Shown here: positions 7,629 to 14,811 of the stretch, piece by piece
Position numbering within the stretch: the stretch's first letter is position 1
Layout: every line of letters starts with the position of its first letter
NCBI GenBank assembly: GCA_902470835.1
Contig: CABRHR010000007.1
Coordinates: 1 to 45,104 of the forward strand
DNA length: 45,104 nucleotides
Source of the DNA: an uncultured Collinsella sp.
GTDB lineage: Bacteria; Actinomycetota; Coriobacteriia; Coriobacteriales; Coriobacteriaceae
Direction: 5' to 3'
Notes under the pieces: generated by a model
Database searches by the model: none
What the model was told of the DNA's origin: nothing
What the model saw: the letters and a program-made list of their open reading frames with translations, nothing else
Position numbers and translations under genes: made by a program

Positions 7629-8702
7629 ATGGCACTGCCTAAGGATTTCATCGACACCAACGACTTCACCAAAGAGCAGATCCTGGCTATCGAGGATCTT
7701 GGTCTGGCAATGAAGAAGGCCATCAAGGTTGACGGTTATTATCCGCACCTGCTCCGCAACAAGTCCCTCGGTATGATCTTCCAGCAGGTTTCCACCCGCA
7801 CCCGCCTTTCCTTCGAGACCGCTATGACCGACCTCGGCGGCCACGCTCAGTTCTATGGCCCTGGCACCATCCAACTCGGTGGCCACGAGTCCCTGGGCGA
7901 CACCGCTCGCGTCATGGGTTCGCTGCTCGACATCATGATGGCTCGCGTTGACCGTCACAAGGACGTCGTCGGCCTTGCCGAGGGCTCCGCTGTGCCCGTC
8001 ATCAACGGCATGTCCGAGTTCAACCATCCCACGCAGGAGATGGGCGACCTCATGACCATGCTCGAGAACCTCCCCGAGGGCAAGAAGATCGAGGACTGCA
8101 CCCTGGCCTTCATCGGCGACGCCACCCAGGTCTGCGTCTCCCTCATGTTCATCGCCTCCAAGGTCGGCATGAAGTTTGTCCAGTTTGGACCTAAGGGCCA
8201 CCAGGTCCCCGACGGCGGCCTGCACGTTGGCACCGTTGAGGAGCGCGCCGAGTTCGGCAAGCAGATGATGGCCATCGCCGAGGAGAACTGCAAGGTCTCC
8301 GGCGGCTCCATCGTCATCTCCGACGACATCGAGTGCATCAAGGGTGCCGACTTCATCTACACCGACGTGTGGTATGGCCTGTACGACGAGGAGGTCTCGG
8401 GCGAGAACTACATGGACGTGTTCTATCCCAAGTATCAGGTCACCATGGACATGATGAACTTCGCCGGTGCAGACTCCAAGTTCATGCACTGCCTGCCGGC
8501 CACCCGCGGCGAGGAGGTCGTCGACGAGGTCATGGACGACCCCGAGCGCTCCCTGTGCTGGGTCGAGGCCGAGAACCGCAAGCACTCCATCCGCGCTCTT
8601 CTTGCCGCTCTGGGCAAGCGCACCCCGCTCAACGATGAGGGTGTCGAGTACTCCGCTAAGGCCGAGCTCCACGCCGCTCTCGAGGCTCTCGAGCAGCTCT
8701 AA
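7629..8702 (+). CDS. ptcA: putrescine carbamoyltransferase
   Basis: A 357-residue transcarbamylase that converts N-carbamoylputrescine and phosphate to putrescine and carbamoyl phosphate, the second step of agmatine fermentation in the cytoplasm. The carbamoyl-phosphate motif is STRTR (55-59), HPTQ begins at 133, and HCLPATRGEE (from 287) is the second-substrate loop. The closeness of the N-terminal half to Enterococcus putrescine carbamoyltransferase (KSLGMIFQQ, GGHAQ, NGMS.NHPTQE) favours this over ornithine carbamoyltransferase, as does the neighbouring agmatine deiminase. It has a ~20-residue insert near GGLHVGTVEERAEF. A GGAAAGGAAA ribosome site precedes ATG 7629. The carbamate kinase needed to make ATP is not in the window. 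Confidence 0.93.
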   Translation: MALPKDFIDTNDFTKEQILAIEDLGLAMKKAIKVDGYYPHLLRNKSLGMIFQQVSTRTRLSFETAMTDLGGHAQFYGPGTIQLGGHESLGDTARVMGSLLDIMMARVDRHKDVVGLAEGSAVPVINGMSEFNHPTQEMGDLMTMLENLPEGKKIEDCTLAFIGDATQVCVSLMFIASKVGMKFVQFGPKGHQVPDGGLHVGTVEERAEFGKQMMAIAEENCKVSGGSIVISDDIECIKGADFIYTDVWYGLYDEEVSGENYMDVFYPKYQVTMDMMNFAGADSKFMHCLPATRGEEVVDEVMDDPERSLCWVEAENRKHSIRALLAALGKRTPLNDEGVEYSAKAELHAALEALEQL

Positions 8703-8728
8703 GCCTCAGGGCTTTTAAAAGCACGTTT

Positions 8729-8809
8729 GCGGGCGGCGGATGCTCGTCTCCTGTCGCCCGCTCACCGAGGCCCAAGGATGGCCTTAGTTCCTTAGGGTTA
8801 GGGCCTCGG
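8729..8809 (+). promoter_or_regulatory. intercistronic hairpins between ptcA and the antiporter gene
   Basis: Two stem-loops fill the 138-bp gap: GCGGGCG/CGCCCGC (8729-8735 and 8755-8761) and CCGAGGCCC/GGGCCTCGG (8765-8773 and 8801-8809). Neither is followed by a T-run, so they look like mRNA stability or processing structures that could separate the expression of the two genes (inference). Confidence 0.5.
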
Positions 8810-8840
8810 ATCTGTCCAAGACTGAGCAAAGGAGCTCATC

Positions 8841-10280
8841 ATGAGCGACGGAAAGAAAAAGCTTTCCTTCTTGACGGTCATTTCGACCATCATCTGCGTC
8901 GTCTTCGTTTGCGAGGCCGCCGCTCCTGCTGCTGCCATTGGCAACCAGCAGTTCTTCTGGTGGATCTTCCTGATCCTGACCTTCCTACTCCCGTATGGCA
9001 TGGTTGTCGCCGAGCTCGGTACCACCTATGACGGCGAGGGCGGCATTTACGACTGGGTACGCGATGGCCTAGGCGACAAGTGGGGCGCCCGCATTTCATA
9101 CTACTACTGGGTTAACTACCCGCTGTGGATTGCCTCGCTGGCCACCATGTTCCCCGACATTTTGGGCATGGTCTTTGGCGTCGAGTTCAATCTGATCGCC
9201 AAGATGGGTATCGATCTTGCCTTTGTGTGGATCGTCTACCTCATGGGCCGCTCCAAGGCGGCTGACTCCGAGTGGGTCCTCAACGGTGGCGCCATCATCA
9301 AGGTCGCCGTTGCCGTTATCGTCGGCGCTCTGGGCATTTGGTACGCCATGGAGAACGGTTTTGCGAACGATATGTCCGCTACCACCTTCCTGCCCGAGCT
9401 CACCAACACCAACGCTCTCGGCTACCTGTCGATCATCATCTTTAACTTCATGGGCTTCGAGGTCATCTGCACCATGACCGACGACATGGCCGATCCCGCT
9501 CGCGATATCCCCAAGGCAATCATCGTCGGCGGCCTGTCCATCGCTGTGATCTACCTGTTTGCTGGCTTTGGCATCGGCGCCGCTGTGCCGGCCGATGCCA
9601 TCGACCCCGACTACGGCATGATCTTTGCCGTCCAGACCATGGTGGGCGACTCCATGATCTTCAAGGTCATCTGCATCGCCTTCCTGATCACCCTGTTCGC
9701 CAACATGGCTGCTTGGTCCTTCGGCGTTAACTCCGTTGCTCGCTACGCTGCCGAGCACGGCAACATGCCCAAGGTCTTTGCTTCGATGATCTCCAAGGAC
9801 GACATGCCCAACGGCGCCAACCTGGTCAACGCTATCGTCGCCTCCCTGGTGCTGTGCCTGCAGCTGGTCCCCATCGACGCCATCTCCAACGGTGTCTTCT
9901 GGATGCTCTTCGGCACCTCCGTCGTCTTCCTGCTGCTCACCTACATCCCGATGTTCCCGGCGTTCCTCAACCTTCGTAAGAACGACCCCAACCGTGAGCG
10001 CATCTTCACGTTCCCGTTTAAGGGCACCATGATGAAGGTCATGCTGGCCATTCCTTGCATCGAGCTGGTCCTGGCCATCGTCGCGACTTTGATTCCGTTC
10101 TCCGCCGCTGAGATTAGCGACAAGGTTCCGATGATCGTCATCTTCATCGTGCTCTTGCTCATCGGCGAGGTCGTCCGCGTCGTGAGCGCTAAGGGCCGCG
10201 AGACCGAGTACAAGGGTCTCACCCCCGAGCTTGCTGCTCAGTGTCTCGCTGAGGAGGCCGCCGAGGCCGAAGAGGACTAG
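8841..10280 (+). CDS. aguD: APC-family antiporter, probable agmatine:putrescine exchanger
   Basis: A 479-residue amino acid/polyamine transporter with about 12 hydrophobic helices, including the FNFMGFEV segment and PARDIPKAI typical of the glutamate/GABA-AguD branch. Placement between ptcA and agmatine deiminase points to uptake of agmatine in exchange for putrescine, as for AguD in lactic acid bacteria. The C-terminus is strongly acidic (AEEAAEAEED). AAAGGAG precedes the ATG. A close paralogue follows two genes later at 12289. Confidence 0.88.
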   Translation: MSDGKKKLSFLTVISTIICVVFVCEAAAPAAAIGNQQFFWWIFLILTFLLPYGMVVAELGTTYDGEGGIYDWVRDGLGDKWGARISYYYWVNYPLWIASLATMFPDILGMVFGVEFNLIAKMGIDLAFVWIVYLMGRSKAADSEWVLNGGAIIKVAVAVIVGALGIWYAMENGFANDMSATTFLPELTNTNALGYLSIIIFNFMGFEVICTMTDDMADPARDIPKAIIVGGLSIAVIYLFAGFGIGAAVPADAIDPDYGMIFAVQTMVGDSMIFKVICIAFLITLFANMAAWSFGVNSVARYAAEHGNMPKVFASMISKDDMPNGANLVNAIVASLVLCLQLVPIDAISNGVFWMLFGTSVVFLLLTYIPMFPAFLNLRKNDPNRERIFTFPFKGTMMKVMLAIPCIELVLAIVATLIPFSAAEISDKVPMIVIFIVLLLIGEVVRVVSAKGRETEYKGLTPELAAQCLAEEAAEAEED

Positions 10281-10365
10281 AGCGCCCGGATTCGGGGCTC
10301 CAACCCTCCTCGCGTACCAAAGTACGCTTCGTCGGGCTCGTCGCTCCCGACTCCGGGCACTCTAG
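10277..10365 (+). repeat. 89-bp imperfect palindrome after aguD
   Basis: It begins within the aguD stop codon (CTAGAG, 10277-10282) and ends CTCTAG (10360-10365). Outer arms pair through GCCCGGA/TCCGGGC-type stretches with interruptions, and the centre is GCGTAC-CAAA-GTACGC (10312-10327). There is no T-run. The overall shape recalls the nested palindromes elsewhere, but the conserved loop motifs are not clearly present. Confidence 0.6.
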
Positions 10366-10647
10366 CCTCTTCGGGGGCGTGCTCAAGCGACAGATTTGCT
10401 AACCACTCCCTGGGGTGGGTGTGAGCGATAGCTCCGGTAACCACCGCCCGCCCCAATCTCTCTTCCGTATCCTTCGTGCGTTTTGTCTCCGCGCACCGGG
10501 TTACGTCGTCGCCCGCCGGTGCGACTCCGTGAAAACCGGCGCCGGGCGCCCCGACCTTTGCCGGGGAACGGGCGCCTATCATCTCTTGGTTTTAGGCCGC
10601 GGGTAACCCGCCCGTGGCAAGCGATCGTTCGATTTGGAGGAAATCTT
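10366..10647 (+). other. structured 282-bp leader before agmatine deiminase
   Basis: With the palindrome before it, this makes 367 bp without a gene. It holds a GCGCACCGG/CCGGTGCG stem (10491-10499 and 10516-10523) and a GC-rich stem between about 10544 and 10576. No known riboswitch consensus was recognised. The ribosome site GGAGG of aguA closes the stretch. Confidence 0.45.
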
Positions 10648-11853
10648 ATGCGTACGATCACCGAGTCCGAGTCCACCCCCAAGGCCGACGGCTTCTTTAT
10701 GCCCGCTGAGTTCGCCCCGCAGGATCGTGTGTGGATGGGTTGGCCCCACCGCACCGACACCTGGGCCCACGGCGCCAAGCCGGCTCAGAAGCAGTATGCC
10801 GCCATCGCTCGCGCCATCGCCGAGTTCACCCCGGTCACCATGTGCGCCAACCAGGCCGACTACGCCAACTGCAAGGCCGTCTTCGAGGACGACGAGAACG
10901 TCACCGTCATCGAGATGACCACCGACGACGCCTGGTTCCGCGATACCGCCGCCACCTACGTCATCAACGGCAAGGGCGAGAAGCGCGCCAACCACTGGCA
11001 CTTCAACGCCTACGGCGGCCTCGTCGACGGCCTCTATTTCCCGTGGGATAAGGACGAGCAGATCGCTCTTAAGATGGCTGAGCTCTCCGGCTGCCGTCGC
11101 TATCGTCCCGATGACATGATCCTCGAGGGCGGCTCCATCACCGTCGACGGCGAGGGCACCCTTGTTGTGACCGACCAGTGCCTGCTTTCCCCGGGCCGCA
11201 CCTGCTCTGCGGTTCTGGAGGAGGAAGAGGATCCCGAGTCCATCTGGCCCAAGTTCCACAAGAAGTTTGAGCCCTGGAGCGAGGAGCTTCGCGCCTATAT
11301 GGACGAGCACCTCAAGGATTATCTGGGTGTCGAGAAGGTCATCTGGGTCAAGGAGGGCATCGACCCCGAGGAGACCAACGGCCACATCGATGACGTCGCC
11401 ACGTTCATCGCCCCGGGCGTTATGGCCTGCATCTGGACCGACGATCCCGAGTACCCGTTCTACGAGCAGTGCCACGCTGCCTACGAGACCCTCTCCAACG
11501 CCGTTGACGCCAAGGGTCGCAAGATGAAGGTCTACAAGCTCTGCATGCCCGTGAACCCGCTGTTCATGGATCAGGCTTCCTGCGATACCATCGACGCCGA
11601 CGAGAACGCCGAGCCGCGCGTTGCCGACGAGCCGCTGATTGCTTCCTACATGAACTACCTGGTCACCAACCACGGCGTTATCGTCCCGCAGTACGGCGAC
11701 GAGAACGACCAGCTGGCCGTTGACACGCTCCAGAAGATCTATGACGAGGTCTGGGGCGAGGGCGTCTACAAGTGCGTCGGCGTTCAGTCCGAGCAGGTCG
11801 TCTTCGGCGGCGGCAATATCCACTGCATTACCCAGCAGGAGCCGTCCGCTTAA
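10648..11853 (+). CDS. aguA: agmatine deiminase
   Basis: A 401-residue enzyme of the guanidino-group-modifying (peptidylarginine deiminase-like) superfamily that hydrolyses agmatine to N-carbamoylputrescine and ammonia. Family motifs are MGWPHR near the start, TTDDAWFRD, ILEGGSITVDGEG, NGHIDD with the catalytic His, and FGGGNIHCITQQEP with the catalytic Cys at 393. It is somewhat longer than the usual ~365 residues because of an acidic insert near EEEEDPESIW and the segment after it. The start at 10648 is fixed by GGAGG seven bases upstream; the longer upstream frame is not supported. Confidence 0.95.
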   Translation: MRTITESESTPKADGFFMPAEFAPQDRVWMGWPHRTDTWAHGAKPAQKQYAAIARAIAEFTPVTMCANQADYANCKAVFEDDENVTVIEMTTDDAWFRDTAATYVINGKGEKRANHWHFNAYGGLVDGLYFPWDKDEQIALKMAELSGCRRYRPDDMILEGGSITVDGEGTLVVTDQCLLSPGRTCSAVLEEEEDPESIWPKFHKKFEPWSEELRAYMDEHLKDYLGVEKVIWVKEGIDPEETNGHIDDVATFIAPGVMACIWTDDPEYPFYEQCHAAYETLSNAVDAKGRKMKVYKLCMPVNPLFMDQASCDTIDADENAEPRVADEPLIASYMNYLVTNHGVIVPQYGDENDQLAVDTLQKIYDEVWGEGVYKCVGVQSEQVVFGGGNIHCITQQEPSA

Positions 11854-11944
11854 TCGTCAGACTTTTCTCTTTGAGCAGATTTGCTTTTCTCTCTCTTTGT
11901 CTGCTGCGTTGGTTTTTGGGTTATCTGGCGCAGCGGCGCGGAAC

Positions 11945-11980
11945 GGGCGCTTCGTAGCCTCCACTTCGGAGCGCCCTTTT
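11945..11980 (+). terminator. rho-independent terminator after aguA
   Basis: GGGCGCT (11945-11951) pairs with AGCGCCC (11970-11976), followed by TTTTCTTT. It should end most transcripts of ptcA-aguD-aguA before the second antiporter. Confidence 0.75.
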
Positions 11981-11996
11981 CTTTGATTGAATACGA

Positions 11997-12057
11997 GTCT
12001 GACCTGGGATTTTTTGCGGGTTAGGCCAATTGTTCGCTTGATTATTCCAGGTCAGAC
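11997..12057 (+). repeat. inverted repeat in the aguA-antiporter gap
   Basis: GTCTGACCTGG (11997-12007) is exactly complementary to CCAGGTCAGAC (12047-12057), enclosing 39 AT-richer bases. It may be an operator or a structured 5' leader of the second antiporter; no function is proven. Confidence 0.55.
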
Positions 12058-12193
12058 GCGTCTTCAATTGCCGAAAGTTTCCGGTCGTGAGCACGGCCGT
12101 TTTGATCGGAGTATCTATGTACCAGCGCATCGTTATCTACACGCGCCTGTTCCGCGAGCGTTGGTCTAACAATTGCATCCTGTCCTCTCTTAG

Positions 12194-12269
12194 GGATGGC
12201 ACCTGTACCGGTGACGCGGCCTGCAACCCTACCTTGGGCTGCGCCTTCGGTACAGATGCCATCCTTTTT
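12194..12269 (+). terminator. leader terminator/attenuator before the second antiporter
   Basis: A long hairpin, GGATGGCACCTGTACCG (12194-12210) with CGGTACAGATGCCATCC (12248-12264; one mismatch), is followed by TTTTT and lies only 19 bases before the start codon. A strong terminator so close upstream of a gene, after aguA already has one, suggests regulated read-through (inference). Confidence 0.6.
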
Positions 12270-12288
12270 GCTGCAGGGGGAGTGCGCC

Positions 12289-13698
12289 ATGGCAGGTAAA
12301 AAGTTCTCCCTGATCCAGGTCATTCTCTCGGTTATCTGCGTCGTTTTTACCATTGAGGCAGCAGCTCCGGCGTCTGCTATGGGCAACGTACAGTTCTTCT
12401 GGTGGATTTTCCTTATCATTACGTTTTTGCTTCCCTATGGCCTGGTGGTGGCGGAGCTGGGCACGGCGTTTGATTCTGAGGGCGGTCTGTACGACTGGGT
12501 CCGCCTGGGTCTGGGCGATCGCTGGGGCGCACGCTGCTCCTGGTGCTACTGGGTTAACTTTCCCCTGTGGGTGGCAAGCATCGCCTGCATGTTCCCCAGT
12601 GTCATCAATGCGGTATGGGGTGTTGAGTTTTCGCTCGGGGTTCGAATTGCCATCGAGCTTGCCTTTGTGTGGAGCGTCACGGTTATGGCGATGCAGCCGG
12701 TGGCCGAGGCCGATTGGGTTATGGACGGCGGCGCCATCATCAAAGTGCTCATTACCGCCGTGGTGGGTATCGTTGGCATCTGGTTTGCCTACAATAACGG
12801 CTTTGCCAACGATATGTCGCTTAAGACCTTCATTCCAGACCTGGGCGACACCAATTCGTTGACGTATCTATCGATCATCCTATTCAACTTTATGGGCTTC
12901 GAAGTGGTCGCGACCTTTGCCAGTACGATGAAAAACCCGTCGCGTGATATCCCCAAGGCGGTTATCGCCGGTGGCGTTGCCATTGCGGCAATCTACATTA
13001 TCTGCGGCATCGGCATTGGAGCCGCGGTTCCCGCCGAGCAACTTTCGCTCGATTCGGGCATTGTGGACGCGGTCGCCGCCATGGTGGGACGCAGCCACTC
13101 ACTGACCATGATCGTGGGCATGGCCTTTCTGGTGACGCTCTTTGCCAACATGATCTGTTGGAGCTTTGGCGTCAACAACGTAGCGAGCTATGCCGCACGT
13201 CATGGCAACATGCCGCGTCCCTTTGCGTTGGTGTCCAAGAAGACCGGCATGCCCAACGGCTCGGCACTTATCAACGGCTGTTTTGCCAGCCTGGTGCTAC
13301 TGCTCCAGATTCCGCTGGGTGAGGGCTCCGACGTCTTTTGGGTCTTCTTCTCGATGAACGTTGTCTTTTTGCTCATGAGTTATATCCCCATGTTCCCGGC
13401 GTTTTGGCGTCTGCGTAAGTACGACGGCCGGCCGCGTGTGTTCCGCGCTCCTTTTGAGGGTAAAGTGCTCGCCGTGGCGCTTGCGGTGCCGGCGATCGAG
13501 CTCGCGCTTTCGATTGTGGCGACGGTAGTGCCACTCAACAGTTCGTCGGCCGAGATGGCCAAGCTGCCCATTCTGGTGGGCGTGGTGATCGGCGTGCTGT
13601 TGGGCGAGGTGTCGCGTCTCGTGTCGCGTCGCGGCCGCAGCATCGACAACCCCGGTGTTGGTGCAAGGGGGACAGGTTACTTTGCATCAAAAGAGTAG
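12289..13698 (+). CDS. second APC-family antiporter, AguD paralogue
   Basis: A 469-residue transporter closely related to the antiporter at 8841, sharing IEAAAPASAMGN, FFWWIFLI.TFLLPYG, NGFANDMS, FNFMGFEV and SFGVN..A.YAA.HGNMP. About 12 membrane helices. The start at 12289 has GGGGGAG upstream; the frame extending to 12196 lies inside the leader hairpin and is rejected. The duplication may give exchange of another polyamine or amine, or isozymes for different conditions. Its last codons include GGGACAGGTT, a string shared with the dispersed repeat, so the C-terminal tail (GARGTGYFASKE) may have been remodelled. Confidence 0.85.
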   Translation: MAGKKFSLIQVILSVICVVFTIEAAAPASAMGNVQFFWWIFLIITFLLPYGLVVAELGTAFDSEGGLYDWVRLGLGDRWGARCSWCYWVNFPLWVASIACMFPSVINAVWGVEFSLGVRIAIELAFVWSVTVMAMQPVAEADWVMDGGAIIKVLITAVVGIVGIWFAYNNGFANDMSLKTFIPDLGDTNSLTYLSIILFNFMGFEVVATFASTMKNPSRDIPKAVIAGGVAIAAIYIICGIGIGAAVPAEQLSLDSGIVDAVAAMVGRSHSLTMIVGMAFLVTLFANMICWSFGVNNVASYAARHGNMPRPFALVSKKTGMPNGSALINGCFASLVLLLQIPLGEGSDVFWVFFSMNVVFLLMSYIPMFPAFWRLRKYDGRPRVFRAPFEGKVLAVALAVPAIELALSIVATVVPLNSSSAEMAKLPILVGVVIGVLLGEVSRLVSRRGRSIDNPGVGARGTGYFASKE

Positions 13699-13733
13699 TG
13701 CCGCGAGTTGCGCGGCGCTTGGTGCATCTTGGA

Positions 13734-13925
13734 TTACTGCTTGTGGTGTTCGGAATCGGAAGCGAGCTTGGGCGCAAAGTAGGGGACATGGCCCAGGTAA
13801 GGGCGACTGTCCGGGCGAGCCTGGGCGGCGCAGGGAATATCGTCGTAGGTTAAGGAGTCCCTCAGGTGGGTGATGGCCCTGGCAGCGGGTGCAACAAGCA
13901 TCTCGAGTGGTGCGATCGGCGCCAC
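13734..13925 (-). CDS. small protein of unknown function (63 residues)
   Basis: GTG 13925 is preceded by AAAGGAG at five bases. The 63 codons show GC-rich third positions like the neighbouring genes. The product starts MAPIAPLEMLVAPAARAIT, has a possible amphipathic helix (ARAITHLRDSL), and ends with a Pro/His-rich tail (SRPYLGHVPYFAPK). No family was recognised. It lies alone on the minus strand after the second antiporter. The longer frame overlapping it on the same strand is Arg/Cys-rich and looks non-coding. Confidence 0.5.
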   Translation of the reverse strand: MAPIAPLEMLVAPAARAITHLRDSLTYDDIPCAAQARPDSRPYLGHVPYFAPKLASDSEHHKQ

Positions 13926-14043
13926 GGCATCTCCTTTCCTGCATGCGATTCGTGTTTTGGCGCGAATGTGTACGCCGCAAGTCTAGCATCCCGCCAAGGA
14001 GAGCTTCAAACCACCACAAAGGGGACCGTCCCAGTTGTGGTGG

Positions 14044-14070
14044 CGTTTGCCCAGATAAAACCTGCAAAAA
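14044..14070 (+). repeat. fragment of the dispersed repeat
   Basis: CGTTTGCCCAGATAAAAC followed by CTGC, then the match is lost. As at other copies, a hairpin stands immediately before it: CCACCACAA (14011-14019) with TTGTGGTGG (14035-14043). Confidence 0.7.
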
Positions 14071-14200
14071 ACTTCTCCCTAGGGGATGGCGTTGCTTGAG
14101 AATCTGGGTTGTTAAATGGCATTCCAGAACTTGGCCACTTGTAGATTGTGGAAAACTCTACTTTCAGATTATGGAGTGTGCTGCTTTGGTCGTCGGGGGA

Positions 14201-14259
14201 CGTACCTCATGAGCACCGGCATGGTGCGAGCCGCCATCGCCACTCGCTACAGCGAGTAG
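14201..14259 (+). pseudogene. 3' remnant of a second BceB-like permease
   Basis: Codons for TYLMSTGMVRAAIATRYSE and a stop at 14257-14259 match the last residues of the intact permease (6152-6208) with one amino acid change (A for T). The similarity continues past the stop to about 14306, through AGCGGGCAAA and the start of the following hairpin. Upstream of 14201 the likeness ends abruptly. This is the tail of a lost paralogous gene or a partial duplication. Confidence 0.85.
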
Positions 14260-14297
14260 CAAGCGGGCAAAGCAGTCGCAAAACCAGCGCGAATGGC

Positions 14298-14338
14298 CGC
14301 CGCGAAGGGAGCCGGATCCCATTCGCGGCGTTTTTTTT
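14298..14338 (+). terminator. rho-independent terminator behind the permease remnant
   Basis: CGCCGCGAA (14298-14306) pairs with TTCGCGGCG (14322-14330), followed by eight T. It corresponds in position to the hairpin at 6246-6278 but has a canonical T-run. Confidence 0.8.
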
Positions 14339-14361
14339 GCCTATCTGGTGCGTCTCAGATA

Positions 14362-14482
14362 CAAGTGGGTAGACTTTTTTGGATTTGCCGAGCACATCGT
14401 GACAAATGCCCAGCAAAACTGCAGGTCAGGGCGGTGGCGATTTGGGATGTGCTCGGCCTCCCGCAAAAAGTCTACTCACTTG
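14362..14482 (+). repeat. nested palindrome, 121 bp
   Basis: Outer arms CAAGTGGGTAGACTTTTT (14362-14379) and AAAAAGTCTACTCACTTG (14465-14482) pair with one G-T wobble. Inner arms CCGAGCACATC (14388-14398) and GATGTGCTCGG (14446-14456) are exact. The architecture resembles the elements at 25912, 37160 and 42646, but the internal-loop motifs differ. Confidence 0.75.
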
Positions 14483-14498
14483 GTTTTTTCTGCTAGAT

Positions 14499-14555
14499 GA
14501 CCGCCACGAGGAAAAGCAGCTCCCCCGCGGCGGTCGACGTTTGCCCAGATAAAAC
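14499..14555 (+). repeat. fragment of the dispersed repeat with its hairpin
   Basis: GACCGCC (14499-14505) and GGCGGTC (14529-14535) bracket a hairpin like that at 6246-6278, followed by CGTTTGCCCAGATAAAAC (14538-14555). The distal stem-loop of the full repeat is missing. Confidence 0.75.
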
Positions 14556-14669
14556 TCGGCTCTTCGCCACTTAATGTGGTTGGATTCCAGATAGATTCCC
14601 AGATGACACTGGGGATCTCGGTTAAAGTTTTTTTTCGCCAAAAAACCGCCGAGAGAAAGCCCCCCGGAC

Positions 14670-14725
14670 TAGTCGTTGGGAACGTTCTTAAACGACTAGT
14701 CATTTAAGAACGTTCCCAACGACTA
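14670..14725 (+). repeat. perfect 23-bp inverted repeat with palindromic loop
   Basis: The 23-base arm 14670-14692 (starts TAGTCGTTGGG, ends TTCTTAAA) is exactly complementary to 14703-14725. The 10-base loop contains the palindrome GACTAGTC, which is also found just before the left arm (14667-14674). No T-run follows. The stretch 13926-14811 otherwise shows only the items listed here. Confidence 0.85.
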
Positions 14726-14737
14726 ATTCGGCATGAA

Positions 14738-14776
14738 AAGAGGACGACATAGACCTTTTGGTCATGCCGTCCTCTT
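14738..14776 (-). terminator. rho-independent terminator of aroF
   Basis: Read on the minus strand, AAGAGGACG (14776-14768) pairs with CGTCCTCTT (14746-14738) through a further ATGACC/GGTCTAT stem, followed by TTTC. It lies 36 bp after the aroF stop. Confidence 0.75.
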
Positions 14777-14811
14777 TGAATCACGAGTTGTTCGCTCTCG
14801 TGCCCGCGTAA

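Noticed and set aside
7533..8672. 379-codon open frame opposite ptcA
   Set aside because: It mirrors the codon-biased ptcA gene; the product is a low-complexity Leu/Val/Gly/His/Asp mix and has no ribosome site.
10281..10647. Riboswitch (guanidine or polyamine type) before aguA
   Set aside because: Strong hairpins are present but no known conserved core could be recognised, so only a structured leader is reported.
10579..11823. 414-codon open frame opposite aguA
   Set aside because: Antisense shadow of a strongly GC3-biased gene, with Val/Leu/Gly/Asp repeats only.
13687..14067. 126-codon frame on the minus strand overlapping the 63-residue ORF
   Set aside because: Arg/Cys/Pro-rich product without ribosome site; the other frame has a strong one and better codon use.
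14426..14703. Minus-strand frames containing FIWANVDRR or FYLGK-like words
   Set aside because: These words are translations of the dispersed repeat and recur wherever a copy lies; they are not evidence of a protein family.
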